Below are positions 15,134 through 23,104 of a DNA stretch of 32,717 nt, one piece after another (position 1 is the first letter of the stretch; the number at the start of each line of letters is the position of its first letter). The DNA lies in the NCBI GenBank assembly GCA_038746835.1, contig JBCDKH010000019.1, positions 1 through 32,717 of the forward strand, written 5' to 3'. The position numbers and the translations under genes are program-made. The notes beneath the pieces are model-generated. The model was given only the letters and a program-made list of their open reading frames with translations, was not told the origin of the DNA and made no database searches. The DNA is from Planctomycetota bacterium (GTDB lineage: Bacteria; Planctomycetota; Phycisphaerae; Tepidisphaerales; Tepidisphaeraceae).

Positions 15134-16469
15134 TCCGGCGGGCGTCTTCGCCGAGGTGTTCGATCTCGACGGTCATCGCATCGCTCGGCAGCAGCTCAGC
15201 CACGCGGTCCGGCCATTCGACGACGACCACGTCGCCGTTGCGGGTGTCGTCGAGCAGCTCGCCGAAGCCGATCGCCTCGAAGTCATCGCTGCCGGCGACG
15301 CGGTAGGCATCCAGGTGATGCAACCGTCGACCGTCAGCGATCGGGTAGGTCTGGTGCAGGACGTACGTTGGCGAGGAGACGTCGGCCCTGTCGCCGCCGA
15401 GGGCTTCGACAATGCCTGCGACGAAGGTTGTCTTGCCCGCCCCGAGGTCGCCCACGAGCCGAAGGACGCCGCCACGTTCGAGTCGTTGTGCGACGCGGCT
15501 CGCCACGGCATGGGTCTGGGCGACGCTGGTCGAGGTGGTGACGTCTGCCCCGTGGACGAAGCCGCCCGGGGCGATCGTGATGACGTCATCGGTCGACGCC
15601 GCGGCGCTAGCCGCGGATCGGGCTGGCTCGATTGAATCAGCCTCGGATCCGCGGCTGGCGCCGCGGCGTTGCAGACGGATGCCGGTTCCACCGTCGACCG
15701 TGCCGATCGCGATCGCGTCGACGCCTTCGGGCGCGCGATCGGCAGCGAACAGCAACTCGTAGTCCTCGCCGTCGTTCAGGGCGTGTTGCAACGCGTCGCC
15801 GTCGAGTTGGCGCGCGTCGTCGTGGATCGGGACGTGCGTGAGCGTCGCGCCCAGGCCGTCGAGGAGCTTGGGCAGGTCGCCCGCGAGGCCGTCGGAGAGG
15901 TCCATCATCACGGACAGGCCGATCGCGTCGGCTTGGTCGGCCAGTCGCCGCCCTTCTGTAAGTCGTGGCGTGAACGTCAAATGCCTGCCGAGGATCGATC
16001 CGCCGAGTGGGCCGGTGACGAAGAGCTGCTGCCCGACGCGCACGCCGGTTCGCGGGACGGGCTGGTCCGCCGTGCCGAGGACGGCGACGACGATGGCCGT
16101 CGGGGCGTCCCATACGGCGAAGTCGCCACCGACGAGCACGCAGTCCGCCTCAGTCGCGGCCTCGGCAACGCCGTCGACGATCTCCAGGGCCGTGTCCAGT
16201 GACAAGTCGCGCGAGGCGACGAGCGAGAGCAGCAGTGCCGTTGGCTGGCCGCCCATGGCTGCGACGTCGCTGAGATTGCGATTCGCCGCCTTCCGCCCCG
16301 CCGCAAGGCCACCGGCCTCGGCCAGCCGCACGTGGACGCCGTCCAGCACCGGATCGATGCCCGCGAGCAGCTTGCCCGCCGGAGACGGCAGCACCGCCAG
16401 GTCGTCGCCTACGGCCGGGACGCGCCTTCGCAGCGCGTCGAGGAAGTCTCGCTCGTTGAGCCCGGCCAC
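15120..16469 (-). CDS. ThiL-TsaE fusion: thiamine-monophosphate kinase joined to tRNA t6A ATPase
   Basis: A 449-residue single open frame with two complete enzymes. Residues 1 to about 308 are ThiL, which phosphorylates thiamine monophosphate to thiamine diphosphate. Visible motifs are AVGDDLAV, AANRNLSDVAAMGGQPTAL, VGGDF, VTGPLGGS, MMDLSDGLAGDL and LNDGEDYELLFA. Residues from about 311 are TsaE, the ATPase of the tRNA t6A37 complex: RLVGDLGAGKTTFVAG (Walker A), DVSSPTYVLHQTYP, RLHHLDAYRV and VVVVEWPDRVAELLP. The start is a GTG at 16469. Residues 267-292 are encoded by a 74-nt palindrome that interrupts the end of the ThiL domain, just before its GGFVHG segment, which resembles the GYDHF end of ThiL. 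The two activities are in unrelated pathways, so the fusion is unexpected. Confidence 0.9.
   Translation of the reverse strand: MAGLNERDFLDALRRRVPAVGDDLAVLPSPAGKLLAGIDPVLDGVHVRLAEAGGLAAGRKAANRNLSDVAAMGGQPTALLLSLVASRDLSLDTALEIVDGVAEAATEADCVLVGGDFAVWDAPTAIVVAVLGTADQPVPRTGVRVGQQLFVTGPLGGSILGRHLTFTPRLTEGRRLADQADAIGLSVMMDLSDGLAGDLPKLLDGLGATLTHVPIHDDARQLDGDALQHALNDGEDYELLFAADRAPEGVDAIAIGTVDGGTGIRLQRRGASRGSEADSIEPARSAASAAASTDDVITIAPGGFVHGADVTTSTSVAQTHAVASRVAQRLERGGVLRLVGDLGAGKTTFVAGIVEALGGDRADVSSPTYVLHQTYPIADGRRLHHLDAYRVAGSDDFEAIGFGELLDDTRNGDVVVVEWPDRVAELLPSDAMTVEIEHLGEDARRISVR
15596..15669. repeat. palindromic element inside the thiL-tsaE coding sequence
   Basis: The two 24-nt arms (15596-15619 and 15646-15669) are reverse complements with one mismatch (23/24). 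The left arm reads ACGCCGCGGCGC then TAGCCGCGGATC. The 26-nt loop contains a further small inverted repeat (GGCTG/CAGCC). The element is in frame and encodes an Arg/Ala/Ser-rich stretch (RRGASRGSEADSIEPARSA) where ThiL proteins have only a short loop. It resembles in principle the protein-coding palindromic elements known from Rickettsia, with unrelated sequence. Confidence 0.85.
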
Positions 16470-16605
16470 GATGCGACAGTAGATGACGACGCCGCGCCCG
16501 ATAACGACGGCGACCCGTCACGTGCCCGGTAAAGCCTCGCCCTCCGGAAGCACCCGGGCCGATGCGACGATTGCCACGTGCGTTGTCGTGCCGGGAGTCG
16601 GTACG

Positions 16606-19600
16606 ATGTCGGCGCGACCACCCGCGTCGACCGGACGCGACCTTCCGATGCCCTCGTCCGACGCCTCATCTTCCGCGGCTCCGTACCTGCGGCTGCTCGA
16701 ACCGCTGCCCGCCGGCACCCTGCCCGACGAAGGTCCGATCGTCCGGCTCGATCGCCCGATCACCCAGGCCGGCTCGCGACGGACGGCACGGCTGTTCCTG
16801 TCGAGCCACACCGTCAGCCGGGCACACTGCCTCTTCGTCGTCCGGCCGGACGGCGTGATGGTGCGCGACACCGTCAGCCGATCGGGCACGCTCGTCAACG
16901 GCGACGCGGTCGACGAGGCCGTGCTGGAAGATGGCGACGAAGTCCAGCTGGGACGATTTCGGTTCACCTTCTTCGAAGGCGAACTGCCCACAGCGCGCGA
17001 CGACACCCGCGCAGGCCCGGCTGAGCTGACGGCCATCCTGCCGGACGGCGGTGTGCTGACGAAAAAGGTCGCCGCGGATCGCCAGACGCTGCTGATCGGG
17101 CGGCGCGAGGGCATGGATCTGGTTCTGCCCAGCAGTCAGATCTCGACGGCCCACCTCGCGCTCATCCGTCTGCCACAGGCCGGCGGGAACGGGTTCGCCG
17201 CGTTCGACCTGGGCGGCAAGGGGTCAACGCGCAACGGCAAACGGCTCAAGCAGGCGGTCCTGAAAAACGGCGACACGCTGACGGCCGGTCCGGTCGAGAT
17301 CACACTCGCCGTCGACATTCCGAAGCCGGCGGCGAGCAGGCGTCCCGCCTCGCCGGTCGCCGAAGCCCCGCCGGTGGCTCCGGAGCCGCCCGTCGAGCCG
17401 GAGGCCGAGGCTGAAACTGAGACGCCAGCGGACGAATCGCTGAGCGATTTCCGCCGGCAGTGGCAAAAACCCGCCGCCGACGACGTCGAGGACGCCGTCG
17501 TCGAAGCCGAGCCGGAAGCAGGCAGCGAACCAGAAGCGGCAGACGACTGGGTCCCCTTCGACGAGGACGAGACGGCGTCAGACGACGAGGCACCGGTCGC
17601 CGAGACCGAACCTGTCGCCGAGACGGAGGCGATCGAGGAGCCTTTCGTCGAAGACGAGGTGGAGGAGGCCGTCGCGGACGAACCCGAGGCGTCCGACGTC
17701 GCCGAAGCATTGCCGGCAGACGTGATCGCCGACGTGGTGCAGGAGCCCGTCGAAGAGCCACCGCCGATCGAGCAGATTGTCGAGGAGGCCGAGGAGCCAG
17801 AGCCGATCGAGACTGCCGGGACCGACGAGGCGGATGAGCCGGACGAAGTGATCGCCGCGCCGGTCGCTATCGAAGAGGAACCCATCGCTGTCGAGGAGGC
17901 GCCGGTCGCGGAGGTCGCGCCTCCGGAGGAGCCGCCTGCCGAGATTGCCGACGAGGTCGTTGAACCCGTCGCGGAGGAGGAAGTCGCCCCGATCGAACTG
18001 GCCGATACAGACGAGCCGGTCGCGATCGAAGAGGAAGCCGTCACGATCGAGGAAGAGCCGGTCGAGGAGGTCGCGCCGACGGAGGAACCGCGTGCGGAGA
18101 TCGCCGACGTCGTCATCGAACCCGTCGAGGAGACGGAGGCCGCCCCGATTGAGCTAGCCGAGGTTGACGAAACGCCGACCGTTGAAGCAGAAGTCGCGGC
18201 CGAGCCTGTCGAGGAATCGGCGGACGTCGCGATCGACCTCGCCGAGGGCGAAACCGACGAGAACGGGGAAGACGAAGGCGTCGACCTGTCGATGCTCGAC
18301 TTCGACGAGCCTGTGGCCGACCCGGCCACAGACGAAGTCGTCGCGGAAGTCGAGCCCGAACCGACTCCCGAGCCGTTGGTCGAGCCCGAGCCGGTCGCTG
18401 CAGTTGAGCCGGAACGAGCGGTCGAGCCCGTCGCCGAGGTCGAGCCCGAGCCAGTCGCCAAAGTCGAGCCCGAAGCCGACGTCGACACACCGGTGCGGCG
18501 GACGAAGGGGACGCGGCGAGTCATCGAGGCGGAGACGCTCGACGAGGTCGAGTCTGCGCCGTCGTTGCCCACCGCCTCGTCGCCGGACGAGGACGCGCTG
18601 TTCGACGCGAGCCACCAACTCGTCGCCGAGACGCCTGCGGAACCCGAACCTGCTGTCGAGTTCGAGCCGTCCACCGACGAGCCGGAAGGTCCGCCGCTGG
18701 CGACGTTCGAGGAGGAGAAGCGTTTCGAGCACAAGGCGACCGATGACGCGCCCGACGACAGGCCGTCGTCCACGCAGGAGCGGCCGGTCACGCCTGTCGT
18801 GAAGCCGGGCGACACCGGCTCAACCGGCAAGGCTGTGCCGCTGTCGTCGTGGCAAGCCAACTGGGGCTCGCTCGACTCGGTGACGAACACGCCACCGCCG
18901 GCGGTTGCCGATGCCGGCGTGCTGTCGTTCATGCCAGCCCCGACGCCGCTGGCACCGCAAACGCCCGAGCCGCAGGCAGAAGCACCGCCCGAGCCTGAGC
19001 CCGAAGCGACGCCGGAACCGGAGTCAGCTACGCCTGTCGATGCCGATGCCGACGAACCGGACGAGCCACCCATCGACGCACTGCCGCCGCTGGAGGGCAA
19101 GCCCAAGGACCGCCCGACGACTGTCGGCTTCGGCACGTCGTCCGACGACGATCTGCCCGAGATCGACGAGACCGCCAGGCCCGCCGGGCCGTTCTCGGAG
19201 GCGAAGTTTCCGCCGTCGAATCGCAAGGACGCCCCGCCGATCGGGCCAGCGTCCACGCCCACGCACGACACGCCCACGCACGAGTCGTCGGTGCTCGACC
19301 CGTCGTTCGTCATGCCCGAGACGTCGGGTCTGACCGGCACGGTCGAAGACTTCGGGCTCGACGCCGCCGTCGACCCGGCAGACCTGCGCGACACGCCCGC
19401 CGACGCCGTCCCGCCCAAGGACGACACGCGGCTTGGCGAAGCCCTCGACGACGAACCAGCCGTCCCGAGCGGCGGGTTCCTGCGCGTCATCCGCAACGGC
19501 GTCGACCCGGACGTGCTCAACGGCAACGGGCACGCGGGCGAGTACGACGCCGACGCCAACGGACACCGCGACGACGGTGGACTGGGTGTCGCTACCGCCG

Positions 19601-20967
19601 TCGCACCGGCTGCGACCGCCACTCGAACCGTCGGCCGACCAGCTGGTCCCGACGGTCGACGCCGCCGGCCACGCGTGCCGCCGACACCGAAGCGCGCAGC
19701 CGTCGCACGTGCCACCGCGACGGAATTGCAGCGGCGAAGCCCCAACCGCAAGAAGGCCGTCGCCCTCGTCGTCGGAACGACGCTCATAGCGATGGTCGGC
19801 GTGGTAGCGGCGGTGCTGACCCTGGCCGGGCCCACGTCGGTCGTCGAGGGTCGGCTGCGGCACGAGGTTCCTCAAAACCTGCCGATCGAGGAGCAGATCC
19901 TGTTCGAGCAGACGCGTGTCGCTGCGGTCAGCGATCCGAACGTGCGCAACGAGGCGGCGGCGATCCTTCGGCGTCAAGCGCCCGACGTCTCGCCGGGCTG
20001 GCTGGCAGGAGCTGGCGTCGAGGACGTGTTTGCGTCGTTCATTGCCGAACCGCCGGGCACGATGATCGTCGAGCGCAAGACGAAGAACGCCGAGGCCGGT
20101 CGCGCTCGAGTCGAAGCGTTGCTGCGAGCACTCGCCGCGTCGGATCAGGTGATCCGCGACGAGTCCGCGGCGGCGAAAGAGGCGGCCGATCGTCGTCGCG
20201 GGCGTCGACTGGGCATTGACGTGCAGGCGGGTCAGGTGACGCGTCAGCTGCAGGACCTGCGAACGCTGCAGAACCAGCGTGCCCTGGCAGAGCCGCTGCC
20301 GACCGCCGAAGCCATCGAGTCGCAGCTCGAAGCAATCCGCCAAAGCAAGACCGACGCCGTTCGCGACGCAGCCGAGGCACGAGCGGCGCTTGCGAAGCTG
20401 GCCGACCTTCCCGACGACGCCGGGCCCAACGGCGAGCCGGATCCGACGCTCGCCCAGCTGCGTCAGCAGGAACGCAACCTCGAACGCGACGCCCTCACCG
20501 CCGCCCCTTCGGAGAAACCGGCGCTGGCCGATGCGCTGTCGTCGCTCGGGCGTCGCATCGAGCTTCGCGAGGCCGAGCTGTCTGGCGAACGCCGACGCGC
20601 CGAGACGTCGCTTCGCCGCGACATTGCCCGCGCGGCCGTCGCGGCAGACACAGCCGACACGAACGAGGACGAGCTTCTGCGTCAGCTTCGAGACGTCCGC
20701 GATCGCCGCGACGAAGACCGACGCCTGCAGACCCAGATCGACGAAGCCATGGAGCGGTCGGCCACACTCGACGAAGAGCTGACGCGTCTTCGCGAAGAGG
20801 ACGAGCAAGCCGCCATCGACGCCGCCGGCTTCGTCTACGCGACCGACGTCGGCGAGATCTCGTTCACCACCGGCGAAGACGAACGCCCGCAAATCATGGC
20901 CTACGGCCTGCTCGCGGTCTTCGCCCTCGGACTCGCAGCGCTCTACCTTGTGCTCCGCCGCTCGTAA
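16606..20967 (+). CDS. giant FHA-FHA / acidic / coiled-coil membrane protein
   Basis: About 1453 residues. FHA domain 1 (45-122) has LSSHTVSRAHCLFVV and GTLVNGD; FHA domain 2 (158-236) has LLIGRREGMD, SSQISTAHLAL and STRNGKR. Both keep the Ser, His and Asn that bind phosphothreonine. Residues 240-1045 are low-complexity and rich in Glu, Val, Pro and Ala, including a 52-residue tandem duplication. A membrane segment follows (1051-1075, AVALVVGTTLIAMVGVV), then about 350 residues dominated by charged coiled coil, and a C-terminal membrane segment (1430-1449, MAYGLLAVFALGLAALYLVL). The membrane topology resembles Wzz/GumC chain-length proteins, with a cytoplasmic FHA head. I chose the ATG at 16606, preceded by GGGAG at 8 nt; an ATG at 16648 and an upstream in-frame start at 16483 exist. 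I do not recognise this architecture. Confidence 0.82.
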   Translation: MSARPPASTGRDLPMPSSDASSSAAPYLRLLEPLPAGTLPDEGPIVRLDRPITQAGSRRTARLFLSSHTVSRAHCLFVVRPDGVMVRDTVSRSGTLVNGDAVDEAVLEDGDEVQLGRFRFTFFEGELPTARDDTRAGPAELTAILPDGGVLTKKVAADRQTLLIGRREGMDLVLPSSQISTAHLALIRLPQAGGNGFAAFDLGGKGSTRNGKRLKQAVLKNGDTLTAGPVEITLAVDIPKPAASRRPASPVAEAPPVAPEPPVEPEAEAETETPADESLSDFRRQWQKPAADDVEDAVVEAEPEAGSEPEAADDWVPFDEDETASDDEAPVAETEPVAETEAIEEPFVEDEVEEAVADEPEASDVAEALPADVIADVVQEPVEEPPPIEQIVEEAEEPEPIETAGTDEADEPDEVIAAPVAIEEEPIAVEEAPVAEVAPPEEPPAEIADEVVEPVAEEEVAPIELADTDEPVAIEEEAVTIEEEPVEEVAPTEEPRAEIADVVIEPVEETEAAPIELAEVDETPTVEAEVAAEPVEESADVAIDLAEGETDENGEDEGVDLSMLDFDEPVADPATDEVVAEVEPEPTPEPLVEPEPVAAVEPERAVEPVAEVEPEPVAKVEPEADVDTPVRRTKGTRRVIEAETLDEVESAPSLPTASSPDEDALFDASHQLVAETPAEPEPAVEFEPSTDEPEGPPLATFEEEKRFEHKATDDAPDDRPSSTQERPVTPVVKPGDTGSTGKAVPLSSWQANWGSLDSVTNTPPPAVADAGVLSFMPAPTPLAPQTPEPQAEAPPEPEPEATPEPESATPVDADADEPDEPPIDALPPLEGKPKDRPTTVGFGTSSDDDLPEIDETARPAGPFSEAKFPPSNRKDAPPIGPASTPTHDTPTHESSVLDPSFVMPETSGLTGTVEDFGLDAAVDPADLRDTPADAVPPKDDTRLGEALDDEPAVPSGGFLRVIRNGVDPDVLNGNGHAGEYDADANGHRDDGGLGVATAVAPAATATRTVGRPAGPDGRRRRPRVPPTPKRAAVARATATELQRRSPNRKKAVALVVGTTLIAMVGVVAAVLTLAGPTSVVEGRLRHEVPQNLPIEEQILFEQTRVAAVSDPNVRNEAAAILRRQAPDVSPGWLAGAGVEDVFASFIAEPPGTMIVERKTKNAEAGRARVEALLRALAASDQVIRDESAAAKEAADRRRGRRLGIDVQAGQVTRQLQDLRTLQNQRALAEPLPTAEAIESQLEAIRQSKTDAVRDAAEARAALAKLADLPDDAGPNGEPDPTLAQLRQQERNLERDALTAAPSEKPALADALSSLGRRIELREAELSGERRRAETSLRRDIARAAVAADTADTNEDELLRQLRDVRDRRDEDRRLQTQIDEAMERSATLDEELTRLREEDEQAAIDAAGFVYATDVGEISFTTGEDERPQIMAYGLLAVFALGLAALYLVLRRS
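17860..18171 (+). repeat. 156-bp tandem duplication in the acidic region (2 x 52 codons)
   Basis: Unit 1 (17860-18015) and unit 2 (18016-18171) abut exactly and have the same length. Both encode PVAIEEE...EEVAP/AEVAP...AEIAD...APIELA..DE. They differ at scattered residues, so the duplication is not recent. The units lie in the low-complexity part of the FHA protein (about residues 419-522). Confidence 0.85.
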
Positions 20968-20981
20968 CTTCGCCACTCTCC

Positions 20982-21061
20982 GTCATCCCGAGCGCAGCCG
21001 AGGGACCTCGCAATGACAAGCGGACGAGGTCCTTCGACTCGCTGCGCTCGCTCAGGATGAC
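20982..21061. repeat. palindromic intergenic repeat, copy 2 (inverted relative to copy 1)
   Basis: The left arm (20982-21011) begins GTCATCCCGAGCGCAGCCGA and ends GGGACCTCGC. The right arm (about 21023-21061) ends CGCTGCGCTCGCTCAGGATGAC. The shorter, CCCGAGC-type arm is on the left here but on the right in the copy at 2930-3020, so the two are in opposite orientation. It lies between the convergent stops of the FHA gene (20967) and thyX (21095), where its hairpin could end transcription from both sides. Confidence 0.85.
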
Positions 21062-21094
21062 GGAGGAACGCTCGGTGCGAACGGAGTGGATGCG

Positions 21095-21970
21095 TCACGC
21101 TTCGCCTGAGAGCAGCTTGCGCTTCTCGTCCCACTCGGCGTTCTCGCGTTTGTTTTCGCTCGCCAGCGGCTGGCCGGTGCGCATGGCTTCGAGCTCGAGG
21201 CGTGTCAGCTGGACGCTGCCCAGCTGGTAGTCCTCAAAGGCCTCGCACGCGACGGGGGCGATCGGCTTCATCAGCGCGAACATCGCCTCGGCGTAGTCGC
21301 GGATCTCTTTCTGCGCGTGGGCGTCGAGCCGAAGCCTGAGGAAGCGGAAGACGTTGTGCAGGTCGCACTTCCAGTACCACTCGGTGTAGACGTTCTGCGG
21401 CAACAGCATGCGGGCCGTCTCGCGGGCGACGCCTTCGTCGAGGTAACGCTCGTACGTGGCATAGCTGTCGCGCTCGACGGCGTCGAGGTGGCCCATGAAG
21501 GCGTCGGCCGTCGCGGCGGGCAGTTCGTCGCCACGGCCCTGGCGATTGGTGCTGCTCTGGGCCCGAAGGTCGTCGCGCGAGGGCTTGTAGAAGCGGTCCT
21601 GCACGACGCTGTAGCGGGCGCTGTACTCGTTGATGTTGGCCGTGCGGTGCCGGACCCACTGCCGGGCGACGAAGATCGGCATGACGCAGTGGAACTTGAG
21701 CTCCACCATCTCGAACGGCGTGGAGTGCCAGTGCCGCATGAGGTAGCGGATCAGGCCGCGGTCTTCGGTGACCTTTTTTGTGCCGGCGCCGTAGCTGACG
21801 CGCGCTGCCTGGACGATGGCCGCGTCGGCGGTTTGGCCTTCGCTGACGAGGCGTGGCATGGCGTCGACGAGGGCGACCATGCCGTGGTCGTGCACTTTGA
21901 TCTCGCGACGCGCGTCGCCCTGCAGAATGTCGACGAGCGGCTGATCTGGGGAAATCCGTTGCGTTTCCAT
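21095..21970 (-). CDS. thyX: FAD-dependent thymidylate synthase ThyX
   Basis: A 291-residue flavoprotein that makes dTMP from dUMP with methylene-tetrahydrofolate and reduced FAD. The signature RHRx7S is intact as RHRTANINEYSARYS. Other family segments are RYLMRHWHSTPFEM, MLLPQNVYTEWYWKCDLHN and FRFLRLRLDAHAQKEIRDYA. The length is at the long end for ThyX, with a charged C-terminal tail after LTRLELEAM. The start is the ATG at 21970, giving METQRISPDQPLVD; the frame is open further up only across the shadow of the previous gene. It lies 17 nt after the membrane gene stop and is probably co-transcribed with it. Confidence 0.95.
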   Translation of the reverse strand: METQRISPDQPLVDILQGDARREIKVHDHGMVALVDAMPRLVSEGQTADAAIVQAARVSYGAGTKKVTEDRGLIRYLMRHWHSTPFEMVELKFHCVMPIFVARQWVRHRTANINEYSARYSVVQDRFYKPSRDDLRAQSSTNRQGRGDELPAATADAFMGHLDAVERDSYATYERYLDEGVARETARMLLPQNVYTEWYWKCDLHNVFRFLRLRLDAHAQKEIRDYAEAMFALMKPIAPVACEAFEDYQLGSVQLTRLELEAMRTGQPLASENKRENAEWDEKRKLLSGEA

Positions 21971-21987
21971 AATGACTGCCGGCAGGT

Positions 21988-22920
21988 TTACCGCGAAGTG
22001 GCCCCGCCGAGAACAAGGTATGCCACGAACAACACCACCAGCCCCAGACCTTCGATCGGCCCGAGCCGCCAGCGACCGAGCATCGCCGGCAGCGTCAGCA
22101 GCGACACCACCGCCAAAATCGGCAAGTCGATGCTGGACAACCGCGGCGACGCCGGCACCGTCTCGCCCAGGAGCAACAACATGCCAGCGACCAGCGCCGG
22201 AATGAGCGTTACCAGAAGCCCCGCCGTCATCGCCAGGGCGACGAGTGTGCCGGTCGCGCTGCCATTGCTGCTGCTGTTGATGGCCGGGCGAATGAGCGGG
22301 ACAGCCAGCATCGGGCCGACCAGGATCATGCCGGTGAGTGCCTGCCCACCGGGGCGTCCCGCGACGTCGAGTCCGCCGGCACCGTGCCACGCAAGCCAGC
22401 CACCCGCGACCGTCAACAGTCCCGCCGCGGCGACCTGGACCCAGCCGATCGGCGCCGGCAAGAGCGCACGTCTCGCTCCCGCGACGAGGACGGCCACGCC
22501 GCACGCTGCGAGCAGGCCCAGGTCGAGCGTGGCCATCGCTCCACCCTGGACGACCACGAGCGCCGCCAGCGCCGCCGGCAGCAGCAGAACGCCCGCGGAC
22601 GACGGGAGGTCGTCGGGTGCGTTCGAATCACTGTCGGGCTGGTTGATGAGGGCCAACCCTGCGACGAGCGTCATGCACGCGACGGCCAGCGCGATCGGCA
22701 ACGTCATCGCCAGGTCCGGCAGCCCGACCCACGCCGCAGCGAGGCTGAGCAGCGTCGCGGGCAGAACGCCGGGCACGATCAGGCTCGCCGGGCCACGCGA
22801 TCGCCCGGCATCGTGCGTCGCCCGCACCGCGAGATACGACGCGATCGTCGCCCCCAGGAGCAACGCCGCCGCGACGAGCGGCGTCGCGTCGGACGACGTT
22901 GCACTGACCTGAGCGAACAA
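21988..22920 (-). CDS. ten-helix membrane protein, degenerate Na+/Ca2+ exchanger (CaCA)-like
   Basis: A 310-residue protein that is almost all hydrophobic, with about ten predicted membrane segments (about 14-35, 47-67, 70-90, 110-126, 129-148, 155-178, 190-207, 222-250, 262-280, 287-306). Its last segment pattern, DLPILAVVSLLTLPAML then GPIEGLGLVVLFVAYLVL, matches the end of YrbG-type cation/calcium exchangers. The central part (ALTGMILVGPMLAVPLI ... LIPALVAGMLLLLG) could be a worn alpha repeat. The acidic residues of the exchanger alpha repeats (GTSLPE-type) are missing, so exchange activity is doubtful. The start is a TTG at 22920. It lies between the cysteine desulfurase and thyX on the same strand. 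The family assignment is tentative. Confidence 0.6.
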   Translation of the reverse strand: MFAQVSATSSDATPLVAAALLLGATIASYLAVRATHDAGRSRGPASLIVPGVLPATLLSLAAAWVGLPDLAMTLPIALAVACMTLVAGLALINQPDSDSNAPDDLPSSAGVLLLPAALAALVVVQGGAMATLDLGLLAACGVAVLVAGARRALLPAPIGWVQVAAAGLLTVAGGWLAWHGAGGLDVAGRPGGQALTGMILVGPMLAVPLIRPAINSSSNGSATGTLVALAMTAGLLVTLIPALVAGMLLLLGETVPASPRLSSIDLPILAVVSLLTLPAMLGRWRLGPIEGLGLVVLFVAYLVLGGATSR

Positions 22921-22982
22921 GCGTCCACCCTAGCACGGGCGACGCGCTGCTCGATTCTGATCAGTGCCCCGAAGCCGAGAGC

Positions 22983-23068
22983 AGAGCGCAGCGTCGCTCC
23001 GGGTCTGATCGACTGACAAAAGGAACCCGACTCACGCTCGTCCCCGACCCGGGGTGACGCTGCGCTCT
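22983..23068. repeat. long inverted repeat between cysteine desulfurase and membrane gene
   Basis: The arms at 22983-23005 and 23046-23068 (23 nt each) are reverse complements at 21 positions. The left arm begins AGAGCGCAGCGTCGCTCC and the right arm ends GACGCTGCGCTCT. The loop is 40 nt. It is unrelated in sequence to the repeats at 2930 and 15596. It sits 37 nt after the desulfurase stop and 63 nt before the TTG of the next gene, so it could act as a terminator or attenuate the downstream pair. Confidence 0.75.
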
Positions 23069-23104
23069 ACCCACAGCTTCGACCTGTGACTCCAACGAGA
23101 GATG

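Noticed and set aside
16483-16605. Upstream extension of the FHA protein
   Set aside because: The 41 residues show no domain and the later ATG at 16606 has a GGGAG site; the longer start is possible but less likely.
17136-19835. 899-codon open frame antisense to the FHA gene
   Set aside because: It is Ser/Gly-rich with no domain, lies wholly opposite a gene with clear FHA domains, and is explained by the GC-rich, repetitive Glu/Val/Pro codons on the other strand.
19024-20976. 650-codon minus-strand open frame opposite the coiled-coil region
   Set aside because: There is no domain and a composition typical of antisense frames in GC-rich DNA.
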